Shown here piece by piece: positions 18,920 to 28,944 of a stretch of 64,000 nt of DNA. Origin of the DNA: Sacculina carcini (Eukaryota > Arthropoda > Thecostraca > Sacculinidae); NCBI GenBank assembly GCA_916048095.2, contig OU696576.1, positions 5,933,664 to 5,997,663 on the forward strand. The letters are read 5' to 3'. Position 1 is the stretch's first letter. Each line of letters starts with the position of its first letter. The translations under genes and the position numbers were made by a program. The notes under the pieces are model-generated. The model did no database searches. It was not told the DNA's origin and was given only the letters and a program-made list of their open reading frames with translations.

Positions 18920-21900
18920 CTACTGAAAGCGAACCGGGGCGCGAATTGGCCTGGCGCGCCTGGACCAAACGATTCTGGGAGGCCGGAGTGTGTGCGAAGT
19001 GTCAGCAGGAACAGGCGACTCCGTTACCGACGTGGGAACCGCAGCTGCCTCGGCGGCGCCTTGAGAAGTTTGGGCTGAAGGCGGCAGTGGTGAGCTGCAG
19101 GTTTGGCTTCTCTCGGAAAATGCCGGCTTCAAACGGTCGATGGCGACTGTGTCCGGGCGTCCGTTGAAGTCCAAAACGAATGCTTTGTCACCGCGCTGAA
19201 GCACAGCATACGGTCCGCGGTAAGGGGGAGTCAGTGGTGGACACACAGCATCCACACGAACAAACATATGTGTCGCCGTCATCAGCGGCTGCGACACAAA
19301 CGGACGGTCGGCGTCGTAGCGCCGGTGCCAAGCGGTCGGTGTTGGCCGGAGTCTGGACATTGATGTAGCGAGCGGTCGAGCTGTCTCATTCGCTGGTGAC
19401 AACTGAGTCTGTGAGAAAAATTGGCCCGGGAGGCGCATTTTTTCGCCAAACACCATCTCCGCTGATGATGAATTGATGTCCGGCTTGTACGCCGCCCGCA
19501 TGCCCATCAGAACTAAGGGCAGGGCCGCCATCCAGTTGACATTGCTCTCTAGAGCAGCAGTAAGAGAGGATTTCAGCTGGCGATGAATACGCTCTACTAA
19601 CCCATTCTGCTGAGGAGAATAGACGCACGTTGTCTTCAGTTGAACCCCGAGGATGGACCAAAACTCTGTCCACAGGTCGGACACAAACTGTCGGCCACGG
19701 TCGGACGTAATGCCCAGGCACATACCGAACCGAGACGTCCAGTCAAGTAATGCGCGAGCACAAGACGCAGCAGAAGCCTCTGGCATCGGTATTGCCTCGG
19801 GGTAACGCGTGTACCTGTCTACTATTGTGAACAAATAGCGATGACCACTGTCTTCCGGAAGTGGTCCGACGACGTCAACGTGAAGCGCCTCGAAACGTCC
19901 AGATGGTGTTGCAGGGCGGCGCAACGACGTATGTTAGTGACGGCCGACCTTGCATCGTTGACAGAGGGTGCAATTCCTCACCCAAGCTGACACTTTCGAG
20001 CTTATGCGACTAAACACGAAGCGTTCCGAGATCAGGCGCCGGGTTGTTCGCGCGCTGGGATGGTGCATGCTGTGAAATAGCAGATAGATCTCGTGCTGCA
20101 ACGCCTCAGGTGCGAGTGGGCGGTCAACACCGGTGGAGACGTCCACCAGAAGACCAGTCAGCACGCCTTCAACATCACGGCGCTCAATACGAAGCGAGGA
20201 AGAAGCGGCGAGAGCGGCGATATCTGAAGCTCCTTGTTGTGCTAAGGCAAGCTTTTTAAGGTCTAAGCCTTGCTGAGCCTCAGCATGTATCTCAGACACT
20301 GAACGCAAGGCATCGTCTGGTGGACGACTGAGACAGTCTGAGACGGCATTGTCACGACCCTTGATGTGCCTGACGTCAGTCGAGAATTCGCTGAGGTACG
20401 CCAGTTGGCGCTGAACGCTAGCTGATCGCTCGGAGGAGCTGGTGAATGCATGAATCAGCGGTTTGTGGTCAGTCCACAGTTGTAAATTCGGACGGCCTTC
20501 TAAGAGGTGTCTGAATCGTTTCACGGCGCTGAACAAGGCAAACAATTATTTGTCTCCTGTACACCACTTTAGCTGTGAACCGGTCAGTATGCGCGAGTGA
20601 TACGCAAGTGGTACCCACTTGTGATTCTGCAGCTGCAGGATGACTGCACCTACTGCGCGATCCGATGCGTCAGCTACGACCTTGGTTAGCGCGTCGTGCA
20701 GAGGATATGCGAGACGGGATACGGCCGCTAACGCTGACTTGGTGCTCTCAAAAGCTGCTGCTTGCTGGGGTCCCCAGACGAACTCGCGTTTGAGCTTTGC
20801 TGCTGCATGGAGCGGTTCGAGATTGGATGCCAGGTTGGGTAGGAACCGATGGAAATGGTTGACCATTCCCAGATAGCGCCTGCACTGCGTGGCGTCGCGA
20901 GGGGGCTGCATGGCCAGCAAGTCGGCGACTTTGTCTGGGAGAGGTTCTATGCCGCAGGCTGACACCTCGAGGCCTACGAATCGAACGCTGGATGCACTGA
21001 AAACGCACTTCTCTGGCTTCACAGCCAGTCCAGCCAGCAGCAGGCGGCGGAAAAGTTCCTGCAGGTCCTCGCGATGGGTCTCAGCGTCTGGCGAGAACAC
21101 GAGAATATCGTCCAGGTAGCAGTAAACTCGTGGCATGCCTCGAAGTACGGTGTCCATTAGCCTCTGGAACGTCTGAGCCGCGTTGCAGAGACCAAACGGC
21201 ATCCTCGTGTAAAGGAAAAGGCCAAATGGGGTCGTGATGGCTGTCTTTTCTTGATCGTCTTCATGCACCGGTACTTGGACAAATGCACGAGGTAGGTCAA
21301 TTGTGCTGAAGATTTTGGCTCCAGCCAGTTGGTCGGCAAACGTTTGCATATGTGGTACGGGGTACCTGTTAGGTACAGTTATGGCGTTCAGACGCTCATA
21401 ACATCCCACCATTCTGAAGGAAGTGCCGCCGTCCTTCTCGACCAAGTGTATAGGGCTTGACCAAGGAGACGACGACGGCACCAGAATACCACGTGCGATC
21501 AGCTCGTCGAATTCACGTTTGGCGGCGGCGAGTTTGGCAGGCATCAGGCGACGAGGACGCGCGAACACTGGGTTGCCGCGTGTGACAATACGATGCGTCA
21601 CGCCTGGAACAGTAACCACCGGAAAACCAGACGGCGGAACTGCCAGTTTCTCGAACGCGCTAGACTGGCGGATATCGCGGAACAAATCACCATCTTGATT
21701 GGAGCGTTGAACGCCACTTATGCACGTGAGGTCCGGATGGTCAACATGACGTGATGAATTAGTGGACAAAAATGTCGCACTGTCGACGAGTCGCCGGCCT
21801 TGCATGTCAATCATGAGACCATATTCCCTCAAGAAGTCTGCACCGATTATCGGTGTGGGTACAGCCGCGACGATGAATTTGAAAGAATAAACTCTACCCA

Positions 21901-22144
21901 GGCCCAGATCGACGCTGGCTAGGCGACCAACCTCGTAAACGGGTATGGAAGAGCCGTTAGCCGCTCGAAGTTTCGGTTGAGGCAACTCGCTAAGGTGTTT
22001 CTGACCGACGGGTAACAATGACACCTCTGAACCACTGTCAACAAGGTACTTGCGGCCAGATATGTCGGTCACAAACAACAGGTGGCACTCACGTTTGAGG
22101 CAACCGGACGTGGCCATTACCGCCGGTTGCCGTGCCCGTTTCCC
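18920..22144 (-). pseudogene. pol: Pol polyprotein of E4 with two nonsense codons
   Basis: The single frame contains protease LVDSGSEVSLLP, RT with STIDLPRAFVQV, MPFGL and YLDD, RNase H with WTDHKPL and the integrase finger (HPSARTTRRL ... CTLCQRC), and integrase with DVVGPLP, TSDRGRQF and NGLVERIH. A TAA at 20546-20548 splits RNase H, in a position where related elements have Glu, and a TAA at 19934-19936 falls between the integrase finger and core. Catalytic residues are otherwise kept. The C-terminal tail is rich in Pro and Ser and ends ARPIRAPVRF. Entry is by -1 slippage at 22138-22144. Confidence 0.88.
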
Positions 22145-22898
22145 GGTCGTTGGAACTGTGGCAGGTCAACGTGGTACGTGCACGGTCCAGCACAATGCCG
22201 CGCGGCGGGACCATATTTGCGGTGGAGGCGACACCAACGGTCTACGAAACTTGAGCCTTCAGTTGCTTGCTGCGAGCTGTTTTGACGGCGATTAACCGCG
22301 TCTGTTGGGGCACGTGCAGCCGCATGGCGCGTGACAGCAACAACACATTCGTCGTCGTCACTGATCTCCTGGCTGACCACAAGAGTTGACGCTGGTGTCT
22401 CATGAGAGCGTGCACGATGGTGTATGTCGATTTGGAGGGCAGCCTCACGAAGAGTTACTGTCTTCAGCAATTCTCTGCACAGAAGCTTTATCTCTGTGGG
22501 AAGCCTGAGCAAAAAGACCTCGCGCAAGATCTCGTGATCCATATCATGTGGGTACAGCGCGTGCATGGCGTCATAAAGCTCGGATGGCTTCATGGAGCCC
22601 AGCCGCCGAGGAAGGCTCTCCAAACGCTGGAGCCTCTCAGCTGGAGACAGTTGGAGCCTGGTACGCAGTCTGTTTTGAAGTCGATCGTAGCAGTCGGCTG
22701 CCAGCGGTGATTGACGCGAAACTTCGCGGGGGGAAGTTTTGCCAAGACTTTGCGAAATTTGGTCAGCTGTGTCTTCACTCCTCCATCTTCCAACAGATTA
22801 TCACACATCAGTAGCCACGTGTCAACATCAGTGTCATCAAACACGGGCAGCTCCACCCGGACTGCTGCTGAAAGAGCGTCTGTTGGCTCAATTGACAT
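22117..22898 (-). pseudogene. gag: Gag of E4, frameshifted
   Basis: The ATG at 22898 opens VELPVFDDTDVDTWL, a relative of the FRLPPF...W block of E1 and E5. Near 22710 a one-base shift moves the text to the frame ending at 22117, with AERLQRLESLPRRLGSMKPSELY and a C-terminal CRLHRKYGPAARHCAGPC, which is a CX2HX9CX3C finger. This finger order, CHCC in place of CCHC, is known from CsRn1 Gag proteins. Confidence 0.8.
22138..22144 (-). promoter_or_regulatory. -1 frameshift slippery site GGGAAAC (E4)
   Basis: Minus strand G GGA AAC in the gag register, seven codons before the gag stop at 22117. Pol is the -1 frame. Confidence 0.72.
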
Positions 22899-22952
22899 TG
22901 TGATATTTCGCACAGGCGAATAAATACAGAAAAAATATTTTACAACGAACGT

Positions 22953-22964
22953 TCGGGGTCACCA
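22953..22964 (-). promoter_or_regulatory. Primer binding site of E4, partial tRNA-Trp match
   Basis: TGGTGACCCCGA two bases inside the LTR matches the first 12 bases expected for a tRNA-Trp primer and then diverges. Confidence 0.6.
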
Positions 22965-22966
22965 CT

Positions 22967-23100
22967 TGTAGGAACGCCTACAAATGATAATAACACGTAA
23001 CTGTGTATTGATCGACTGACCGGGAAACGTATGTCGGAAACCACAAATGAATCAACACATACAAATGAATATAAAATACAATGCTGGCGCGGAGGCCACA
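22967..23100 (-). repeat. 5' LTR of E4 (134 bp)
   Basis: Partner of 18760-18893. AGAT at 23101-23104 is the second TSD copy. Confidence 0.92.
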
Positions 23101-23250
23101 AGATCAATAAAATGAAAAAACAAGACATAATAAATTGTAAATTAGTACATAGCGATCCTACTCGTTGGTGTATTTGTCTTTGTCCTTGAATATTTCCGCC
23201 AATCGAGTTCATCTGAAAATAGATGTTATACCTTTAAATGTTTGACAAAA
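23101..23250 (-). repeat. LINE-F 3' end, part 2
   Basis: Non-coding sequence that joins 18617-18759 once E4 is removed. No ORF remains. Confidence 0.45.
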
Positions 23251-23299
23251 ATGTCTCCATTTAAAATTGTCGCCTGATAGCAAGCCTCTTAGCCGTTGT

Positions 23300-23900
23300 G
23301 GCGGATCAGAGAATATAGCTAGTCAGATTTTCCCATTGGAACAGCACATGGATGATGGTTCATTCACCATTTTTTGGCATTACAGAATTCGCACACGACA
23401 GACATGCGCCCTATGGAAAGAAATGGTCTTGCTTCAAAAGTTTTGATATAAAGAAACGGTCGCACTCGGAAGTCGCGTAGTCGCTGAGCCTCCTCTCTCC
23501 TTCTCTGTGCATCTGTAGCCGCATCCACTGTTGCTGTGCGTGCAGCTGCAGCTCTCCCAGCATTTGTCAGCCGCCGCTGCTGAGACGCCTCCGGTGACTC
23601 AGCCAGGCGAGCAGCTGTCATACGCTTGGCGTTTAATTGCCGCCTACTGAGACTTATTACTGAGACATATCGGACGTCTCAGCCAGGCGAGCGGCAGCTG
23701 CTTTTTCGACGTCTCTACGCCTCCACTCCTGGAACTGTTCGGCAGTCAGCGGTCCGTCGGGCAGCGGCTTTACGTGCTGCATCCAAGCGACGCCGATTTT
23801 CAGCAGCGGCAGGCGTAGACGGCCCTTCGTCAGTGTCGTCCACGTCTAATCGTGGATATTTTTCTCGACGCATATTCTATCTGAAAATATCGAAAACCCA
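23300..23900 (-). pseudogene. Helitron-like Rep/helicase N-terminal fragment
   Basis: The minus strand shows charged Arg/Ala-rich repeats (AAARTATVDAATDAQRRREEAQRLR) followed by VVCEFCNAKKW and, after a one-base frameshift at about 23362, VNEPSSMCCSNGKI. The CxxC...W..E...MCC..GK order is that of the zinc finger found near the N-terminus of Helitron Rep-helicase proteins of invertebrates. The Rep catalytic and helicase domains are absent. It is a short dead fragment; assignment rests on this motif alone. 23901-24084 shows nothing. Confidence 0.6.
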
Positions 23901-24084
23901 GAAGCGCTGTTGAGCGATACCAAAAAAATGGCATAAGCACATTCGATTCAAATTTGTTCATAATCACATTGATCAGGATACACATTCAACGTATACGTAT
24001 AAGGCACACGCGAGTAGTAGCAGCGTATAGAACGCATGCACAATGATACTGCGAAAGAATCGTCGTCTGATCATCAAAATGTTG

Positions 24085-24944
24085 TACAATCCGTGTGCAT
24101 GCCATTATATAAGTTCGCATCGCACACTGGCTGCACACGTGTTCGTTGAATAAATTTCCGCACACGGACACACATACCAATACAAAATGCAAAAAGGTAT
24201 CGTGTGTACAATTCCTGAGAAGCAGGATAACGCGCACACGACCACGTGGTTGCAATTGCGCACTGTGTGTGCGTGTATGTATGTGTGTGTGCGATAGCTC
24301 AACTAAATGATACAGTGTATAGAATGAAGGTGAAAAACAAACACTGATATGAAAATCAATGTTAATTACAATTACAATATTGATAAGCTACATACATGCT
24401 CTAAAAGACGGCTGGAACACGCACACATACGACGATGTGCTTAATCAAACGCTCCGTTTTGTTACGCACTCTGCACGCCACTGTGCATTTGCAAACGCTG
24501 CTGAGCCACCCAACACGTGGCGGTGATGACTCACTATATGTGTGCGTGTGTGTCTGTATATATGTGTGTGTGTGCATGTGAGCGTGTGTGTGTTTTGCTA
24601 CTGACTCTGTCCGTCACTGTGCATTGCAAACGCTCGCCGCAATGCATGTGAGTCATGGAATATCGACACAGACACACACACACCAATACAACGTGTGTAT
24701 CTTGACTAGAGATGCCACCTAAAAAAACCGATGTTTTTTGCCAAAAAAAAACCTCGACCAAAAAACATGTTTTTTTCTTGAAGAGTCATGCAAAGAATTC
24801 AAATGATGGAAATAGGTGTCAGGAATCAAGAACATTTAGATGAATAAAATTTGATTTAACGAATATATTTCAGTCCTAACCTAACCTAACTAAACCTAAG
24901 CTAACCAGCTAAACTTAACCTAACCTAAATCTATGGAAAATATA

Positions 24945-24991
<47 letters not shown>

Positions 24992-25342
24992 ATATAGAAA
25001 TATACGTTTTTGTGCGTTTTTAATAAATTAGCGTATTTAATGTTCTTGAATCCTTATACATTTAGCCTTGACCCTGGTTGTACAGGCAGATGGTGTGCAC
25101 ATGTGTGTATGTGTGCGTGTGTTGGTGCGCATGTGTGCTGAACTCTGTTGGTGACTGTAACTAGGGGAAATGGGGAGTCGGTCTTGAGGCGTGCTTACGA
25201 GCGGTGTTGTCTTGTAGGCGCGCGTGTGACAGCGGTGTCCCACGCGACCACGCGGCACAGTCACCAACAAAGTTCAGCACACATGCGCATCAACACACGC
25301 ACACATACACAATCACGCGCATACACATACACACATGTGCAC
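24085..25342 (+). repeat. Foldback repeat R1, copy 1 (left half)
   Basis: The segment matches the reverse complement of 42945-43706 (outer part) and both arms of 42189-42945 (inner part). It includes an A/T-run module near 24705-24805, TTAGG-like repeats on the complementary strand (24877-24927), a TA tract (24948-24984) and GT/CA tracts. It breaks at 25342 exactly where hAT-like unit 1 begins. Confidence 0.8.
24948..24984. repeat. TA microsatellite
   Basis: Runs of AT/TA with one TTTA interruption. Absent from R1 copy 2, so it expanded after the copies diverged. Confidence 0.9.
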
Positions 25343-26045
25343 TAGGGCTGGGCAAGAATCGAATTTCTGAGAATCGTCAGAATCGATTTTACCCGACAGC
25401 AGAATCGTCAGAATCGAGTCTAGAATCGAGTCTGATCGGTAACCAAGGGAATCTCCCAACATCTCGCACAATGGTTATACGCATACAAAGCGGAATACAG
25501 TTGCTCCAATTAGGTGTGTTTGGGCTTGAGCAAATGATAGGATATACTAAATAGCTACCGAAAACCTAATTAAAAATTTTGACACGTGCTAAAATCGCAT
25601 TGAAATAAACGGTGGTTGAACGATTTTATTGAGCGTGCGTGTTGTGGATGTAGGCGTGTTTTGTGTGTGTATGTGCACAATGGATAGTCATTGGCGGATC
25701 CAGGGATAGGGGGATGAAGAGGTCATTAAGATATCAAAATATCTTTTGTGTATAATTTGTTGATAAAAGCATTATTGCAAAGACATTGCATAGTGATACA
25801 TTTACATGAATGACAGCCCCCAAGGTTTAGCTCCCCCCAAAAAATAATTCAGCCCTTCCCAACATTGCACCCTGTATCCGCTACTGTTAACAATGTGCTG
25901 CGTAGAATCAATGCCACCTAGTAATCTAGGTAGTCTAGGTGGCGTTGGTTGCACGTGTGTTGCAATTGGTGAAGTGCGAGATGTGTCGGTAGATGGAGCG
26001 TCTGGTGTATCAGCTCGCCTCTGATTGGCTGAGGTATGTCGCAAT

Positions 26046-26053
26046 GTGTGTAT
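26046..26053. repeat. 8-bp TSD GTGTGTAT of unit 2 (left)
   Basis: Repeated at 34168-34175. The same octamer occurs uninterrupted at the equivalent place inside unit 2 (26749-26756), which gives the pre-insertion sequence. Confidence 0.9.
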
Positions 26054-27733
26054 TAGGGCTGGGCAAGAATCGGACTTTTGAGAATCGTCAGAATCAATTT
26101 TAACCGACAGCAGAATCGTCAGAATCGAGTCTAGAATCGAGTCTGATCTGTAACCAGGGGAATCTCCCAACATCTCGCACAATGGTTATACGCATACAAA
26201 GCGAAATACAGTTGCTCCAGTTAGGTGTGTTTGGGTTCAAGCAAATGATAGGATATACTAAATAGCTATCGAAAACCTAATTAAATTTCTTGTCGCGTGC
26301 TAAAATCGAATTGAAACAAACGATGGTTGAACGATTTTATTGAGCGTGCGTGCTGTGAATGTCGGTGTGTTTTGTGTGTGTTCGTGCACAATTGACAGTC
26401 ACTGGCGGATCCAGGGGTTCAGGGGGATGAAGAGCTCATTAAGAGGTCAAAATATTGTTTGTGTAGAATTTGTTTATATAAGCATTATTGCAAATACGTT
26501 GCATAGTGATACATGTACATGAATGACAGCCCCCAAGGTTTAGCTCCCCCCTAAAATTATTCAGCTTCTCACAACATTGCTCCCTGTATCCGCTACTGTT
26601 AACAATGTGGTGCGTAGAATCAACGCCACCTAGCAGTCTAGGTGGCGTTGGTTGCACGTGTGTTGTAAATCGTGAAGTGCGCGATGTGTCGGTAGATGGA
26701 GTGTCTGGTGTATCAGCTCGCCTCTGATTGGCTGAGGTATGTCGTAATGTGTGTATGCGTGTGCGCATGTGTCCTTGCTTTGTCCTCGAGCATCGCACGG
26801 AGTTAGTTTGCTCAACAAACTTTGTTGTTTCAGTGTCGTTTGTTTCTGTAGGCGCACGTGGAACAGCAATGAATCTTTCTATTAGCAATTGAATCAATCT
26901 TTCAATTGTTTTCAATCGTTTCGCTGCATAAGCCGTTCTCATGAATCTCCGCTCAGTCACAAATATGACAAAATGCGCTCGCAGTGAAGAAAACTGCGAC
27001 CGAATTGGCTAATTTGTTATATCCATGATTGCCTCCATTTTCATATTGCAATTTCTCAACTGGATTCGATAATTTTTGGTTTGACACAAATTTCGTCTTA
27101 CGCCACCTCATGACCCTACCAGCGGTGTGTACGTCGATTTCTTTGTTTGGCTGTGTGTCATGTTTGTCCGCGTCATTGTGTTTGTTTTTGTTGTTGTTGT
27201 CGCGTCATCGTTGTTGGACCATGTGTGCGTGAACTTTTTTGTACGCGTGTCTGGTTCGTCCCGTCCTGTTGTGTCTGTGAGTGTGAATACAGTCGGTCCA
27301 TAGCATTCACGTTCACTTACACGTTGTTCAGTAGTATAGCTTCGTAACGAGCCAAATCAACGAGTGCAGATGCGGTACAACAAACAATAACTGAAAACTC
27401 GGTCTTAGTCAAGTGCGCAAACTAAATACACAAAATTAATCATGACTCAATAGAAACAGCAACCAACAATACATATAAATATTAATAACTGAATCACTAC
27501 ACTACACTGAAACATGTATTTTGATGTTATAAACATGTATTTGTATGTTGAATTATGTTTCACATGCTTCAACTTTCACTTTCTTGTCGTAAGAGGAAAT
27601 TAAGGTTGTTATGACTTTGATTGAAGTCAAACATAGTTGTAAAAGTATATGTCAAATAATGTGTATAATTATGTGTATAGTGACAAAACTGGAAAATTAC
27701 CCTCATACACCGATAGTAACATTCTAATACCAT

Positions 27734-28060
27734 TGTAGCAAGCTCATCGCATTCGCCACACCAAGTGCATATTGTCAATTTATTTGTAAACACTTGAATT
27801 TAGTTTTTTCATCAAATTAGTTACCTTGAACGCGTTCCCAAGCTTTATGATTTTATATCTCATTCATGTGTTAAATATGATGTACGTGATGGTGCAATTC
27901 CCGCGCACCGACGCGAGCACGCCGAGTTAGTACGTTCTTCCTGTCTTGACCGCCACACGGTAAACTTGTCTCGATTTGTGTGCGTATTTGCAAATAGACT
28001 ATACGTGGCCGAGTCTTTATTTCTTAGTGTGAGGTCTAACTCTTGGGGAGCATTTCTACA
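27734..28060 (+). repeat. 5' LTR of E5
   Basis: 327 bp, TGTAGC...CTACA. By eye it is identical to 32345-32671 except for one A/T difference. Confidence 0.97.
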
Positions 28061-28061
28061 C

Positions 28062-28080
28062 TGGTGACCACCGACGTGAT
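28062..28080 (+). promoter_or_regulatory. Primer binding site, tRNA-Trp type (E5)
   Basis: TGGTGACCACCGACGTGAT one base after the LTR. It matches the tRNA-Trp 3' end complement except for the short C/A difference in its middle. Confidence 0.82.
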
Positions 28081-28095
28081 TTTTGTGTGTGATCA

Positions 28096-28944
28096 ATGGC
28101 TAGCGGACCAAGTGAATGCCAAATTCCTAGCGCGGACGAGGTGAGCATCTCCACATTCCGTTTACCGCCATTCGCTCCTGAAGAGCCAGAACTTTGGCTC
28201 GCGCAAGTGAACTGCGCTTTTGCTGTGGCAGGCGTGACTTCATCCACAAAAAAGTTTCAGTTTTTGGTGGCCAATCTCCCCATGGATGTCGCTCGAGAGC
28301 TGAAAGGCATCATTATGAAGCCTCCGAACTTCGAGGACCTGTGCCAGGCTCTCGTCGTGCGCCTTGCACACTCGCGCGCATCGCGTCTGGATGCCCTGTT
28401 GCGCCACCAACATCTCGGCGACCAGCAGCCCTCTCAGCTTTTGCGGCGAATGCAAGGCGAGTTGGCGTCGGCCGACAGTTCTGCTGACAGCGGCCTACTC
28501 AAGACTTTGTTTCTCCAGAGAATGCCGCTCCACGTGAAAGCGGCGATATCATTGCTGCCGGAAACCACGGCAGTGGAGGAACTCGCCGCAGCCGCCGACC
28601 GCTACATGGAAAACACGCGCAGTCGGCAGGACCTGACCATCAGCGCGGTGCAGGCGGCACCGGTCGTGAACACGGCCCCCCGTAGCGACCCCAACGTTCA
28701 ACAGCTGGTACAGGCTGTCGGCGAGCTGACATCGACTGTGCGGCAGCTCATGTCGGCTCACAGAAATGACTGGAGCACAGCGCCGCGCACCAACTGGAGA
28801 CGCCGCAGCCGCTCGCGCACACCGGTGCGCGCTGGGACTGGCGACAACGGGGCGGAGAACATCTGCCACTATCACCGTCGTTTCGGCGACGCCGCCGAAA
28901 GATGCCAGCCGCCGTGCCGCTACAACCAGCCGGCTTTAAACTAG
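28096..28944 (+). CDS. gag: Gag of E5
   Basis: The ATG at 28096 lies 15 bases after the primer site. The 282-residue product has FRLPPFAPEEPELWLAQV near residue 20, RLDALLRHQHLGDQQPSQLL near 95, and a capsid-like helical region to about 190. An Arg-rich stretch (WRRRSRSRTPVR) and a C-terminal CX2HX9CX3C zinc finger (Cys257, His260, Cys270, Cys274) follow. The CHCC order is a marker of CsRn1-family Gag. The protein ends NQPALN with the slip site in its last codons. No defect is seen. Confidence 0.95.
   Translation: MASGPSECQIPSADEVSISTFRLPPFAPEEPELWLAQVNCAFAVAGVTSSTKKFQFLVANLPMDVARELKGIIMKPPNFEDLCQALVVRLAHSRASRLDALLRHQHLGDQQPSQLLRRMQGELASADSSADSGLLKTLFLQRMPLHVKAAISLLPETTAVEELAAAADRYMENTRSRQDLTISAVQAAPVVNTAPRSDPNVQQLVQAVGELTSTVRQLMSAHRNDWSTAPRTNWRRRSRSRTPVRAGTGDNGAENICHYHRRFGDAAERCQPPCRYNQPALN

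Larger units (their letters stand above)
18760..23100 (-). mobile_element. CsRn1-like Ty3/gypsy element E4, decayed
   Basis: 4341 bp with very short 134-bp LTRs and 4-bp TSDs AGAT. The minus-strand order is LTR, tRNA-Trp-like primer site, gag, pol, purine tract CTGGGGGGTAAC, LTR. The Gag has the CX2HX9CX3C finger seen in E5, which ties it to the CsRn1 group. Pol carries two nonsense codons and gag one frameshift. The LTRs differ at about three positions near their 5' side. Confidence 0.9.

Noticed and set aside
22117..22295. Plus-strand frames opposite E4 gag and pol
   Set aside because: Shadows of the minus-strand genes without similarity of their own; the same applies to most plus frames opposite E1, A and H.
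24877..24927. True telomere or interstitial telomeric array
   Set aside because: Repeats are few and degenerate and lie inside a repeated foldback element, so chromosome-end origin is not supported.
25344..26760. Apparent 711-bp tandem duplication
   Set aside because: Better explained by unit 2 inserted in unit 1: the second copy begins exactly at a TIR and an 8-bp TSD flanks the whole insert.
26439..26960. 173-codon minus-strand frame in unit 2
   Set aside because: No recognisable domain, low-complexity composition, and the frame is broken in the unit 1 copy; not a transposase by any motif I can see.
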